Shown here: piece by piece, positions 35,450 through 46,592 of the stretch
Numbering within the stretch: the stretch's first letter is position 1
Layout of the letters: the number at the start of each line of letters is the position of its first letter
Assembly (NCBI GenBank): GCA_012934845.2
Contig: WNNJ02000930.1
Coordinates: 62,001 to 126,000, forward strand
DNA length: 64,000 bases
Direction: 5' to 3'
Origin: Pomphorhynchus laevis
Taxonomy: Eukaryota > Acanthocephala > Palaeacanthocephala > Echinorhynchida > Pomphorhynchidae
Made by a program: the position numbers and the translations under genes
Notes under the pieces: model-generated
What the model was told of the DNA's origin: nothing
Seen by the model: the letters and a program-made list of their open reading frames with translations, nothing else
The model's database searches: none

Positions 35450-36838
35450 TCAGGTCTTTAGGACAAGAGACCGGATACTTTTTTGGAAAAAAATTCTCTT
35501 GCTAATGTTGATGCCGGCCACATCGGATGGGGTGGCTAATAGCATTGTGACGGCCACCTCCCTTCTTTGATCGGCTGTCAATAGCTGACAGATACGAGAA
35601 GAGAGTGGAGCGACGGATTTTGAGGTGCCCGGAAGAGGCCCCCAGGCGTTGAGAATATCTGTGACAGATAAGTATCTACTCCTAAAGTCTCCCCAGGACG
35701 GGATTGGTTGCGGAGATTGCGTGGCTCCATAATTGTGTAGGGCTAGTGACTCTTCCAAAACTTTATCCAGGCCTATACTACCGATCCAGCCCAAAGCCCT
35801 ATCCTTCCAACAAACAAACTTCTCCTTATTGAATATCTTCCAAAAGGAAGACTGGGATGGATTAAGGGAAGCAATGCTAACCTTATCTCTACCCAGTTGG
35901 AACCTATATCTAGTGCTCCAATATTCCTTCGAGAGAACTTGCCTGGCAGAAGCAGAGAGATTGGGGAGACGGAGCAAATATGATAGGGTCTTTAGTTTTG
36001 TCGGAGTGTGTCTGAAAATACGACCTTTATAGGTTGTAGAAAGCAATGCGGTGGCTTGCGAGGAGAGGTAGGAATTAAATTCGGTTAAACTCTCATTACC
36101 AATTCGGGGGAAGCGTTGGATAGCAGCCTGAAAGAAAGCCACTCTGATAGGGTCAAAGTGGAATCTCCTTCGAAGCAGCGTATCCTCTTCTATCCGCCAG
36201 CGAATTAGATCATGAGAGGTGGACAGATGTTGCCGCGACTGCTCCGTACAGAAGGGTTTTAGCAACCACTTCTCATGGAGCAGTAATAAATCGAGGAGTG
36301 AATTCGTTGATGTGCAATGAAAGGTTGGGGAGGGTGGTTTATGAATAAGATAACCGTTCCTGGCTCTGCGGAGTACTGCATTAATCCAACGACCAGTTCT
36401 GTCGTTGAAGTCACCTAGTACCATGTCGTAACCGCTGTCGATAATTCTATCCAGGAGGTCACGGTTCTTGTGAATATCTCCTGGACGGATGTAGACATTG
36501 GCTAGACTAAGGCGTTTACCGTTCTTACTTAGTGAAACTTCTAAACAAGAAAGGGCTGGACAAGAATAATTTAAAAGGAGGGAGGATCTTAAAGAGCATT
36601 TAACTACGGTCAAGAGTCCTTGAGATGAAGATGAGTGAGGAGGGGTTATGTACGGAGTATAGTGAGAACAAATGTGCTTAGGGATGAATCGAGTAATGTC
36701 CTGGGGAATACAGATAGACCGCGTCTCCTGAAGGACTATAACATCCGCATCTCTACCAGATAAAAGTCTAAGGGCAGAAGCTCCTCCCGAATTCCACTGA
36801 AGAATATTCAGTGAAAAAGGCTTTTGAGTACCCTGCAT
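35450..36838 (-). pseudogene. JL ORF2 5' part: AP-like endonuclease, copy J
   Basis: A 462-codon open stretch from ATG 36838. Endonuclease motifs in order are NILQWNSGG (residues about 9-17), VIVLQETRS (catalytic Glu), ANVYIRPGDIH, LGDFNDRTG (Asp and Asn) and STSHDLIRW (terminal His), all expected of Jockey-clade endonucleases. The linker region and the start of the RT (INISKRIFF, then LKT) follow, where the frame is lost. The enzyme would nick target DNA to prime reverse transcription. Confidence 0.85.
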
Positions 36839-36872
36839 TGTGTTAGGTCAGCTGTATGGGATTGCCACATCC

Positions 36873-37920
36873 CTAGACAGAGTCAGGGGTGGAGGGGTTA
36901 CCCCCTCCACCACTCGCGCTGTCCAAGGTGTGCACTTGCCCACGGGCATTATCTTTATTTCCCTGGGAGGCCTGTTGTAGTAATTTTCCAATCTTCAATG
37001 GAGGAACAGAGTGAGTGGCTCCACCTCTTTTCTGCGATTTCTTCGATACTGGGACGACCGGCGATGAAATTTCAGGAGCTGTGAAAAGTGTTGCAAGCAT
37101 GCTAGATATAAGTTTCTCCATGTCCATTTTAGTAGATCTTTTGTAGGAATCCAGAAGGTGTATAATATCCTTGTCCGACATACGGTTCACCGGAATGGCT
37201 GCAGCGGCAGCCGACAGTCTGTTAGGAGTAACAGGTGGAGACACGTGAACATTTCTGTATTTTTTTGAAAAAGGGGCACTTTCTAGACCAGGCAGGGTGG
37301 TCCCCTTTACAGTTCGCGCATTTGGGAGAAACCACACATTTCTCCCCTTTTAGTAATGAGCTGCAGGAGTCCATGGAGCATACTCCGCAGATACGAGCTT
37401 TTGAACAATTTGATCCCCAGTGCCCCCAGACGTGGCAGACGTTGCAATGGGGGTAGGTAAGGTTGTCCTCATCAACTATAGAGAAGAGAAGGTTATAACC
37501 TAGGAAAGGGTTGCATGCTGACTGGGATAACGTTATACTGTGCCCGGATTCCGCCGAGCAGAAAGCAACTGGAATCGGGAAACCATTCTTGTCTTTCAGA
37601 GTCCTAACGTTCGAGAGTTTGAACAAGGATTTTAGAGCTTGAAGGTCATCATCTTCTAGATGAGGAGGGAAGTTCGATATTCTCAAGGTCGAGATAATAG
37701 GTTTATGCTCGATCATTCCAAGACCATTGAGATTACGTTTGAAAAAATTAACGTACTCAGTTGCTAGCTCATTGGTAGCAAATGAGATTTTTATAGTTGA
37801 ATCAAACATTTTCACAGAATTAAAAATAATCATGTTGGGATAATCATTTACAAACCTCCTTAGAAATATTGAGAAAAGCTTATGTCGCTCTTGAGGTTGG
37901 GCTAGTTTGATAAAAATTAA
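36873..37920 (-). pseudogene. JL ORF1 (gag-like nucleic-acid binding), copy J
   Basis: Two overlapping frames hold the protein: 37222-37833 (core and two zinc knuckles) and 36873-37337 (tail). The first knuckle is C-x2-C-x4-H-x4-C and the second C-x2-C-x3-H-x6-C, as in Jockey/CR1-group ORF1 proteins. The tail is basic and Ser-rich (SKKSQKRGG) and ends with the DNARGQV motif seen in copies B, G and K. A frameshift near 37230-37330 and one near 37900-37950 break it. Confidence 0.75.
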
Positions 37921-38045
37921 GTTTCTTAACTTCGGAATAGTGGGAGTACTTTGTTAATCATAGTACCATCGGTAGATAATAAACCACTTACCTTAGAGTC
38001 TGTATTCAAGGAAGTTCCCTGAGAATTGAGGGAATTACGATCCAT

Positions 38046-38408
38046 TTCTGTAAACTTTCGATTGTAAGTAACTTTAATCAACAACTTTTATCGAATAGCG
38101 CTAAATAACATGGTTCAATTAACAGTTGTTATCTTTCTGTATGGAAAAACATTTCTATTAGACGATTTCCAACGTGATATCGATGGGATTCCGCTGACTG
38201 GTTTGATAGAAGAAAGATGTAGCGGAATGTGCAGTGACTTCACATGAGCAACAAATAGCAAAGTTGCACATACATAAGCGATACCGATGCTGCGCCATAA
38301 CGGGACAACGATTTTAAACCATTCACTACTTATTACTGTTATTGTTACTTGTTAGTTGAATCAATATCTTTCGTGTCACAACAACGAAAAAGCAGACCGT
38401 GATCTGAT
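38046..38408. other. Spacer upstream of copy J
   Basis: It may include part of the LINE 5' UTR/promoter next to 38046. Nothing further recognised. Confidence 0.35.
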
Positions 38409-38409
38409 A

Positions 38410-38765
38410 TAGTATGCTGCGGCCTGTTTGGTGGTTGGATGGAGCGAACATGTTTTTGACGTTTGTTTCTTTAATGATCAGTAATATCAATCAAAATCCG
38501 TATTATCTTTCTGAGTGTACCATAAGGTACGTAAACGATACAAATACGAAAAATATAAAGAAGAGGTGGACTATAGTGTATTCTGTAGTACATCCTATAG
38601 CTGCAGCCGCAACTGATTGAATTGGACCATTTGCAAATGCAATCAATCAGCATTTGTGTTTGACATCGTATCGGATTTCATTATTAAGGCGATTGCGCAG
38701 TTAAATGAAAAAATGCAGCCAAAAAACGCGGATTCAATCGCCTGGTTGCGAACGAAAATAAGCAT
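38410..38765 (+). repeat. 350-bp dispersed repeat R1, left copy
   Basis: It begins ATGCTGCGGCCTGTTTGGTG and contains TTTGACGTTTGTTTCTTTAATG. It is about 85-90% alike, by eye, to 42911-43256 in the same orientation, with small differences and one short expansion. No convincing frame. It is either a SINE-like or non-autonomous element, or a local duplication around LINE copy K. Confidence 0.85.
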
Positions 38766-38819
38766 GCACATTGCAAAAGCGGATGAACTAAATTATTGAT
38801 CAACATAATTGAAATTGTG

Positions 38820-41800
38820 CACGAATAACGCTTGCGGAGGATCAAAGAAAAGCAATAAAATGCATTTTTCTGGAAATGCAGATACAATCTCTAAGGTAAG
38901 TGGAGATTTCTCTGTTAATTCTATCTCAGGCACGAAGGTGGTGCTTCATCCGCTGCCAAAATTGGTAAATTTAGTTTCTATAAAACTATTACAACCACTT
39001 GAAAGGAAAAATATCTTTAACAAATTGTTCAGAAGCTTCACGGATCAAAAATAAAGGCTGGATTTTGTTCAAAGCAATTAAGGACTATGAGGAAGAGGTA
39101 AGGATCTAATTCTGTACCTCTGGCCTGGCGATAACATACATAGACTACTTAAAAAAGTTCTCTGACGTTGGAAAAATAATATATAAGCTTATTCAGGCTT
39201 CGATCAATATAAACAATATACCGCTCTTTCTATTTGATAATTATTTAAAGGAGCTGGAAAATGAATATGGTTTTTCCAACGTCCGCTTGGTCACGGGGAA
39301 GGATGGCCTTTTAATTCCCGTACCTTTGGCTCAACTTCCGTAAGCCACCTTCATTCTCTAGCGAATAACGCATGTAACAAATTCTTGGGTCATAATTTAT
39401 CCTTCACAGTTATTGACTCTCACTAACTAACTTTTCCCATTGTAATTCATGCCACAAATGGGAGAACTGGGCCTCTAAATGCTCTCTTCCTTGGAGGTGT
39501 AGAGTTTGTGGTTCCGCTGAGGATCATGATGGCATTAAGTGTGAAAGGCCTTCACACTGCTTTAACTGTGACGATAATCATCCTGCATGGTCCAGAAAGT
39601 GTAGCCTCTTTAAATCATACAAAAACAGACATTGCAGACCCCCTATCCCTCCGGCTAACTTTGCCGAAGCGGCCAATTCTAATTTCAACGATAATATAAT
39701 GTCACAGACGGAAATAAGAAAGATCATAGATGCAAGTCAGCAAGCCAACAGGCAGGAACTACATAAACTTATCCTACACTTATCCTCAAAGCTAGACAAA
39801 GTACGAACACTTCCACTGTCGAAAAAAAGAAAAAAGACGGGAACTAGATGCGGTTGCCACTGAAAATGAAGATAATGCCCGTGGGCAAGTGTATCCAGTG
39901 TGTGAAAAGGGTAACCTACTCACCTTCGGTTCTGACTAGGAGGATCCATCCCATTTCAGTTGAATCAACACAATGGGAAGTAATCAAATGCCGTTGTCAC
40001 TGAATATCCTTCAGTGAAATTCGGGAGGTGCTTCCGCCCTTAGCCTTTTATCTGGAGGAGATGCAGATGTTATAGTAATTCAGGAGACGCGGTCTATCCG
40101 TCTTCCCCAGGACATTACTCAATTTTACCACAACCATATTAACTCACACTTTACTCCGTGAATAACCCCGCCTTACTCCTATTCAACTCAAGGTCTTTTA
40201 ACCCTAGTTAAGAGTTCTAAAGATCTTCCCTCATACTAAACTATTCTTGTCCAGCCCTGTCTTGTTTAGACAGGGCTTCCCCCACCTTTCACTGCTCAAC
40301 AACTAATTCTTTCCTCGACATTCTACTGCTACATAAGATTTGGTTGCTGAAACCCATCTGTACTGAGCATTCGCGACAATAACAGACCACCTCTCATAGC
40401 CTAATTCGATGGCGGTTGGAGGAATATACGTTGCTTAGAAGAAGATTTTACTTTGATCCTATCAGAGTGGCCTTATTTCAGGCAGCTATCCAACTCTTCC
40501 CTAGAATCGGTAATGAGAATTTGACCTAATTTAATTCGTAACTCTTTTGCGAGCTACCGTGTTCAACTCGACTACCTATAAAAGTCGAATATACAATCCC
40601 ATTCCAACAAAACTCAAGGTCCTAGCTAAAATGCTACATTTTCCTAATCTCACTGTTTCCGCCAGACAGGTCCTGTCAAACGAATACTGTAGCACTAGAT
40701 ATATGTTCCAGCTGAGTAGAGATAGGGCGAGCATTGCTTGCCTTAACCCTTCTCAGTCATCCTTTTAGAAGATATTCAAGGAGGAGAAGTTTGTCTGCTG
40801 GAAGAAGAGATCCTTGGGTTGGATCAGTAGTATAGACCTTGACAAAGTTTTGGAGGAGTCACTATCCTACATAATTATAGAGCTTCTCTATCTACCCAAT
40901 TAATCCCGCCTTGGGGTGACTTCAGAAGCAGGGACTTATCTGTCATATATATCCTAAAATTCTGGGGGCCACTTCCAGGCACCTCCAAATCCCACGTGCC
41001 ACTCTCCACTCGGGTCTATCAGCTTTTGACAGACAGTCAGAGAAAGGAGGTCGCCATTACAATGCTATTTTCATCCCGTCCTATGTTGCTGACATTAATC
41101 AGCCGTCGTGTTATACCAAAAAAAAATCGATTTCATCTTCTAAAGATCTGCGGCCTATCTCGATTCAAAACTCCCTTATCTTCATTTACGAAAAAGCGCT
41201 TGCGCGTAAAGTCCGCGACCATTTAGGTAGGCAAAATTTAATCCCATCAGGTTTCCATGTGTACGTAAAAGATCGCTTGGTCCATTCAGCAATAGGTGAA
41301 GTGAATCAGTTTTTTCAAGATAACAGTAATCAGCTTGCTATGGCTGTTTTTTTTACTTTTCTGATGCATTTGACCACATTTCCAATACTTTTACCATCTC
41401 TTCTGTCAGATACCTCGGGTTGCATGTGAGAATTGTGAACAGAGTGGAGATCCTGCTGTATACCAAGCGATTCTTCTATGAAGACGACCCAGGTGCACGT
41501 CAGTTCTACCCTATTACAGGTGTGCCTCAAGGCTCCCCACTTTCTCCAATCTTGTATCTTGCTGCCTTTATTAAACTCTACAAAAAATTCAAACGCAATC
41601 AACATCTAGTGGTATACGCTGATGATACCACAGCCCTTTTTCTGGACGCAGGTGCAAAGATCTAGTCTTGGACATCAGCCGTTTCTTTATAAGATTGAAA
41701 GATCAGTTACTTTCATCCAATTTTATTTTAAACTCTAACAAATCGCAGGTGGAAGTTTTTCATGGCGCCCCTGCCACCAAAAGAAACTTAAGAGATTAGC

Positions 41801-42365
41801 ACCCTTTTCACTTTCCTTCGTTTCGCAGCCTCAACCACTCCCTACCGTCACAAGTCGAGTAACATATCTGGGGTTCTCCGTTACGGTGGAATAGGTCAGC
41901 GAAATCTGACCTGGATAGACTTAAACGTATTCTGAAGAGAGCTTGGTGGGCCTGAAACGGGATCAGCATCTGTCATTGAATGGGAAAACTCTAGTGCGCC
42001 TCTGGTGTACTTGGGATATCTTGATATTAGTCTTCTTTTCAAGAGGACGTTCCCCAGAGCAAAGACTAAGGTTTCTCAAGCTCCATATCTCGCGATTACA
42101 GAACATAGTCCGCCTCGACTAGATGATTCGGCGATGAAAGACCCTGAATGGTTTATTCAGAGAGCGGCGTGTTGGATTGCTGGAGGGCTCACATCCATGT
42201 TGACTTGAGACCGTAGCATACTGAAGACTACTTGAATGATAACGATTGGTCTGACTGATTTCGTTTTCAAATTGATTTCGTTTTTCTGCATGACTTTGTT
42301 TTCAAAGTATTTATCAGTTGTATAGTTTTTAAGAAAATCTTTTTTTATTTATTGTAAGAGCAGTT
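38820..42365 (+). mobile_element. JL LINE copy K, full length but broken
   Basis: ORF1 starts at ATG 38860 (MHFSGNADTIS), with the core PKLVNLVSIKLLQPLERKN at 38957-39013 and knuckles at 39440-39610. The junction motif EDNARGQV is near 39870-39893. The endonuclease begins at about 40000 (GGASAL-like), with a deletion of the KNGKRLSLANVYI section near 40270. RT motifs occupy 41300-41670 (GVPQGSPLSPILYL, VVYADDTTALF). The C-terminal tail is near 41900-42120, and the 3' UTR and TTTAAGAAAATC tail end at about 42365. Many stops and frameshifts are present. Confidence 0.85.
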
Positions 42366-42619
42366 TCTATGTGTTTGTAAACTCCTAGATCCGCGCGCCA
42401 TTCACAACAGAGGATGTCTATGCACAAATGCAAATCACTCAGAATGATCTCTCGATCACTTCAAGAGATATATTTTAACCAGGATGTGTATTTGTAATTT
42501 AAACATCAAAGACGTACAAATTGTTTGCATTAATTTTAATAGTTGTTGCTTGCTAGGAGACATTTAGAACATCGTAATTTTGATATTTGTATATTGAAAG
42601 TTTAGAGAAATTTTTGTTG
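42366..42619. other. Spacer
   Basis: Nothing recognised after the tail of copy K. Confidence 0.35.
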
Positions 42620-42905
42620 AAACAGGTAGTTACTGAGTTCAATGGCCAGTATGCGTACGGTCACCACAATGACAAACCATTTGAAGAGTAGCTGCAACTA
42701 ATCAAACAATATTGAAAAATACATTTTATAGTTTTGTGTATAAGAACATTTTCACAGAGCCAATATAATATTAGAGCTCTGGAAATTACAGTCTTCTTTT
42801 AATTTTTGTATTAAAATATCGGAAATTACTATATAAAATACAATTTGCATTGAATACAACTTTAATACGTCTGTCATTATCCTTCTGATTAAACATATGT
42901 ATATT
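42620..42905 (+). repeat. Dispersed repeat R2, copy 1
   Basis: It starts GAAACAGGTAGTTACTGAG and continues through TCAAACAATATTGAAAAATA, CTGGAAATTACAGTCTTCTT and TACAACTTTAATACGTCTGT. The same blocks in the same order occur at 47150-47345 and, after an insertion of about 350 bp, at 47695-47790. The last block alone recurs at 43256-43310. No frame. An unidentified non-coding element. Confidence 0.8.
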
Positions 42906-42910
42906 ACGTT

Positions 42911-43256
42911 TATATGCTGCGGCCTGTTGGTGGTAGGATGGAGCGAACGTGTTTTTGACGTTTGTTTCTTTAATGCCCAGTTATATCAATCAAAATCCGT
43001 ATTATCTTTCACAGAGAACCTCGAGGCACATGAACGAAACACATACGAAGAACATATAAACGAGGTGGACCACAGTATATTATGTAGTGCATTCAATAAC
43101 TGCAGCGGCCACTGATGGAATTCAGCCATTTGCAAATGCTATCAGTCAGCATTTGTTTTTGACATCGTATCGGATTTCATGATTAAGGCGATTGCGCAAT
43201 AGTCAAATGATAAAATGCGGCATAAAACGCGGATTAATCGCCTGGTTGATCGCCCG
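42911..43256 (+). repeat. 350-bp dispersed repeat R1, right copy
   Basis: The partner of 38410-38765 in direct orientation, 4.5 kb away. LINE copy K lies between the two copies. It directly follows R2 and directly precedes an R2 end block, so R1 may have inserted into R2. Confidence 0.85.
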
Positions 43257-43404
43257 TATAAAATAAAATTTGTATTGAATACAAATTTAATACGTCTGTT
43301 ATTATATTAAATTATAATATAATAGTATAATTAATATTATATTATAATATTATAATTATATTATTATAATTTATATAATTTATATTATATTTATTTATAT
43401 TTTT

Positions 43405-46400
43405 TGGGTGGTGCGGTCCGTTCCTCCTCGTGGTGCCACTGGATAACGCTTACTCTCTGTGAGCGTGAACCAAACGCGGACCTTACCGACGACAGGCATG
43501 CGGCAGCCGGTCGGGAAAACAATTGTCGCAACCATCAAACCATGATAAAGTTTAATCAAAATGACCCCGCCAATACTAAGGCGTCCTCTGTAGACGACGC
43601 GTTCAGGAGGTGCCATCCGGCCTGTTCGAAAAATTCACGAGGATGTGCGATCAGACAAGACCCGGTCTGTTCGGCAAATAAGCGAGGGTTCACGACGGAA
43701 GGACGACGCCGAGACGCAAGTGATCTGGCCCAATCATACGTACGAGTTGCAACGCTCAACGTAGGAACACTGACGGGTAAATCTCGAGAAATTGCAGCTG
43801 ACCTAAAGAGGAGAAAGATTGACATTCTTGCAATACAAGAGACTAAATGGAAGGGCGGAAAAGCCAAGGAAATTGGAGACGGATACAAACTGTATTATAT
43901 GGGAACTGAGACAGCACGAAACGGAGTAGCCATTGTCGTAGCAGAGAGACTCAGAGACCAAGTGTGCGAAGTGACGCGATACACTGGGAGGTTGATGAAG
44001 ATTAAGCTGGCATTATGCGAAACGACCGTACACTACTTCTCTGTGTACGCTCCTCAAACAGGATGCACAGATAAAGAGAAGCTGGACTTCTGGGAAATGC
44101 TAGATGAAAAGATGGCAGAAGTCCCCGAAGAAGACTATGTGATCATAGCCGGTGATATGAATGCCCATGTTGGACAGACGGATGAGAGTGAATGTCACGG
44201 TGGATATGGCATAGGTGAGAAGAACGCAGAAGGGGAACAACTACTGGAGTTTGCAACTACGCACAACCTCACCATCACCAACACCAACTTCACAAAAAGG
44301 CCGAGCCACCTGTACACATATTACCATGGAACGGGCTCACAAATCAGGAAGTCGCAAATTGATTTTGTCCTGGTGAGGCGAAAACACAAGAAGACGGTGC
44401 TAGACACAAAGGTCATTCCATCAGAGACCACAGCGACTCAACATAAGCCACTGATATGTGACCTGAAAATTGAAGTCCCCCGTAAACCGAGGCCAGAACA
44501 AACAAAGACGAGCCGAATCAAGTGGTGGAAACTGAGGGAAGAAGACACAGTTGGAACAAAGGCAAAGCTGGCCCGGATAAGACTACCTAGCATACATGGA
44601 GTACAGGACACCTGGACCGCGTTGCGCTGCACGATCCACCTAGCTGCAAAGCACATACTCGGATCCACCAAGCCATGTCAAAAATACATCGACAAAGAAA
44701 CTTGGTTTTGGACAGAAGAGGTCAAAGACGCAGTGAAGGCAAAGAAAAATTCATACAAGGCTCTCCGGATAGCACAAACACAGGAGAACAAAGATGAATA
44801 TCACCGAGCGAAAAAGAAAGCAAGGAAACAAGTGGCTATTGCTAGGAGTAACCACCTAGATAACCTCTACCAAAAGCTCGACACTCGAGAAGGAGAAAAA
44901 GGCGTGTACCGACTAGCCCGTTCAAGACGGAAGAAGGCAGCAGACATCGAGAAGTTCCATGGTATCAGCAATGAGCAGGGAAAACTCATTATACACCCAC
45001 AAGACGTGCTGGAGAGATGGAGAAGATATTTTAAAGCCATCTTTACAGAAGAGTTTGAACATCCACCAATACCAGAGGGGACTCCAAATCACACACAAGT
45101 CGATCCACTCAATGGTGCAGAGGTCAGCGAGGCAATGATGAAGATGAAGCCGGGTAAAGCCAACGGACCCGATGATTTAGCGGTGGACTTCTGGAGAATC
45201 AATCCGGATGAGTGGACACCATGGCTAACTAATTTTCTCCAGAAGATTGTTGACGCAAAAGAGGTGCCAGAAGACTGGAGTCGAAGCATAACTATCCCAA
45301 TCTGGAAGCAGAAAGGAAGCCCAGCAGATTGTGAAAACTACCGCCCAATTCGTCTTCTCAGTCACACCATGAAAATCTTCGAGAGAGTGCTCGACAAGAG
45401 AATCCGTGACTCCGTCAAACTAAGTGTCAACCAGGCAGGCTTTGTGCGCAACTGTGGAGCCATCGATGCAATACACTCAGCCAGACTACTCCTTGAAAAG
45501 CACAGAGAGAAGAAGCAGCCCCTCCATGTAGCTTTTCTGGACCTTGAGAAAGCGTTCGACAGAGTACCTCATAAGCTTATATGGTACGCTTTGAGACGCA
45601 GAAAAGTACCGGAGGAATTGATCGAATGGGTGAAGATGTTGTACAAAGGAACGACGAGCAATGTGCTAACAGCAGCGGGAAAATCCAGAGAATTTCCAAT
45701 CTCAGTCGGTGTGCACCAAGGATCTGCACTCTCCCCATTACTATTCATCATAGTTATGGACGTGATTACGAAAGACCTTCTAAGACAAGCACCATGGACC
45801 ATCCTGTATGCCGACGATGTTATGCTGGTATCTAAAGACAAACATGACCTCGAGCAACAAGTTCAGCAATGGCACGATCGCCTGGCACAGTTTGGGTTGA
45901 AACTGAACACAGCCAAAACAGAGTACATGACGACGAACCAGAACGAAGATGTAAGCATATCAGTTAATGGCGTGCTTCTGCCAAAGACAACTGCGTTCAA
46001 ATATCTGGGATCAGTCATCTCCAGCACAGGAGGAGTGGCAAAAGACGTCACCACTCGCATCAACGCAAGCTGGACAAAATGGAGAGCAGCCACTGGAGTT
46101 TTGTGCGACAAACGCATGCCAGACAAACTCAAATCGAAGTTCTACAGAAGCGTAATACGGCCTGTAGCAATGTACGGTGCTGAGTGCTGGGCAATGACAG
46201 CAGAAGCAGAACGTAAGCTTGGATGCATGGAAACCAAAATGCTAAGGTGGATCGCAGGAAAGACTCGCCTAGATCATGTCCGTAACGAAGACATCCGCAA
46301 GCGATTTGGCGTAGCACCCATAGCAGACAAACTGAGAGAATCAAGGCTGCGATGGTATGGACATGTAATGAGGGCAGACGTGAACACATTAGCGCAGGCA

Positions 46401-46592
46401 CCATTTCAAATCGAGGTCGACGGAAAGAGACCAATAGGAAGACCACAGAAAAGATGGATGGATACCCTTCTTAAGGACATGAAAATGGTCGGACTCACGC
46501 CCAAAGACGCAGCAAAGAAGGCATTTTGGCGTCAACGATCGTGGCAAGCGGACCCCGTCATACGGGATAAACGCTAAGAAGAAGAAGGTTAT
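43405..46592 (+). mobile_element. RTE-clade LINE, apparently intact
   Basis: The element has a short GC-richer 5' region (43405-43541), one long ORF and an almost immediate 3' end after the stop, with GAAGAAGAAG at 46578-46587. RTE elements characteristically have one ORF and a very short 3' tail of simple repeats. It is inserted in an A/T microsatellite-like stretch (43300-43404). The change from about 50% GC inside to almost pure A/T outside marks both edges. No target-site duplication was clear. It belongs to a different clade from the surrounding JL copies and is far younger. Confidence 0.9.
43542..46577 (+). CDS. RTE-type ORF2: endonuclease and reverse transcriptase
   Basis: 1011 residues from ATG 43542; the frame stays open upstream to 43404, so an earlier non-AUG start is possible. 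Endonuclease motifs: VATLNVGTL, AIQETKW (catalytic Glu), IIAGDMNAHVG (Asp, Asn) and TQHKPLICDL, the terminal His motif, with Gln before His as is common in this RTE group. RT motifs: NYRPIRLLS, FLDLEKAFDRVP (motif A), GVHQGSALSP (motif B), ILYADDVMLV (catalytic Asp-Asp) and FKYLGSVIS. The C-terminal end has the family's ESRLRWYGHVMRAD and RPIGRPQKRW. Length matches active RTE proteins (about 1000). No stop or frameshift is seen, so it could be mobile. Codon use is far more GC-rich than the host genes here. Confidence 0.96.
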   Translation: MIKFNQNDPANTKASSVDDAFRRCHPACSKNSRGCAIRQDPVCSANKRGFTTEGRRRDASDLAQSYVRVATLNVGTLTGKSREIAADLKRRKIDILAIQETKWKGGKAKEIGDGYKLYYMGTETARNGVAIVVAERLRDQVCEVTRYTGRLMKIKLALCETTVHYFSVYAPQTGCTDKEKLDFWEMLDEKMAEVPEEDYVIIAGDMNAHVGQTDESECHGGYGIGEKNAEGEQLLEFATTHNLTITNTNFTKRPSHLYTYYHGTGSQIRKSQIDFVLVRRKHKKTVLDTKVIPSETTATQHKPLICDLKIEVPRKPRPEQTKTSRIKWWKLREEDTVGTKAKLARIRLPSIHGVQDTWTALRCTIHLAAKHILGSTKPCQKYIDKETWFWTEEVKDAVKAKKNSYKALRIAQTQENKDEYHRAKKKARKQVAIARSNHLDNLYQKLDTREGEKGVYRLARSRRKKAADIEKFHGISNEQGKLIIHPQDVLERWRRYFKAIFTEEFEHPPIPEGTPNHTQVDPLNGAEVSEAMMKMKPGKANGPDDLAVDFWRINPDEWTPWLTNFLQKIVDAKEVPEDWSRSITIPIWKQKGSPADCENYRPIRLLSHTMKIFERVLDKRIRDSVKLSVNQAGFVRNCGAIDAIHSARLLLEKHREKKQPLHVAFLDLEKAFDRVPHKLIWYALRRRKVPEELIEWVKMLYKGTTSNVLTAAGKSREFPISVGVHQGSALSPLLFIIVMDVITKDLLRQAPWTILYADDVMLVSKDKHDLEQQVQQWHDRLAQFGLKLNTAKTEYMTTNQNEDVSISVNGVLLPKTTAFKYLGSVISSTGGVAKDVTTRINASWTKWRAATGVLCDKRMPDKLKSKFYRSVIRPVAMYGAECWAMTAEAERKLGCMETKMLRWIAGKTRLDHVRNEDIRKRFGVAPIADKLRESRLRWYGHVMRADVNTLAQAPFQIEVDGKRPIGRPQKRWMDTLLKDMKMVGLTPKDAAKKAFWRQRSWQADPVIRDKR

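Larger units (their letters stand above)
34345..38045 (-). mobile_element. JL LINE copy J, least decayed full-length copy
   Basis: This is the reference copy for the family. ORF1 starts at 38043 (MDRNSLNSQGTSLN). Its core and knuckles (CNVCHVWGHWGSNC; CKGDHPAWSRKC) lie at 37222-37833, and the ORF1 C-terminal motif DNARGQV is near 36940. ORF1 stops at about 36873 and ORF2 starts at 36838, about 30 bases later. ORF2 holds an apurinic-type endonuclease and an RT, then a 3' UTR with the GGTGGTTCAGTCG-type block and an AT-rich tail at about 34345. Only a few frame breaks separate it from intact. Confidence 0.9.

Noticed and set aside
43300-43404. Target-site duplication for the RTE insertion
   Set aside because: Both flanks are A/T microsatellite-like, so short matches are meaningless.
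43556-43888. Minus-strand proteins within the RTE element
   Set aside because: They are antisense shadows of the GC-rich RTE reading frame and show no family features.
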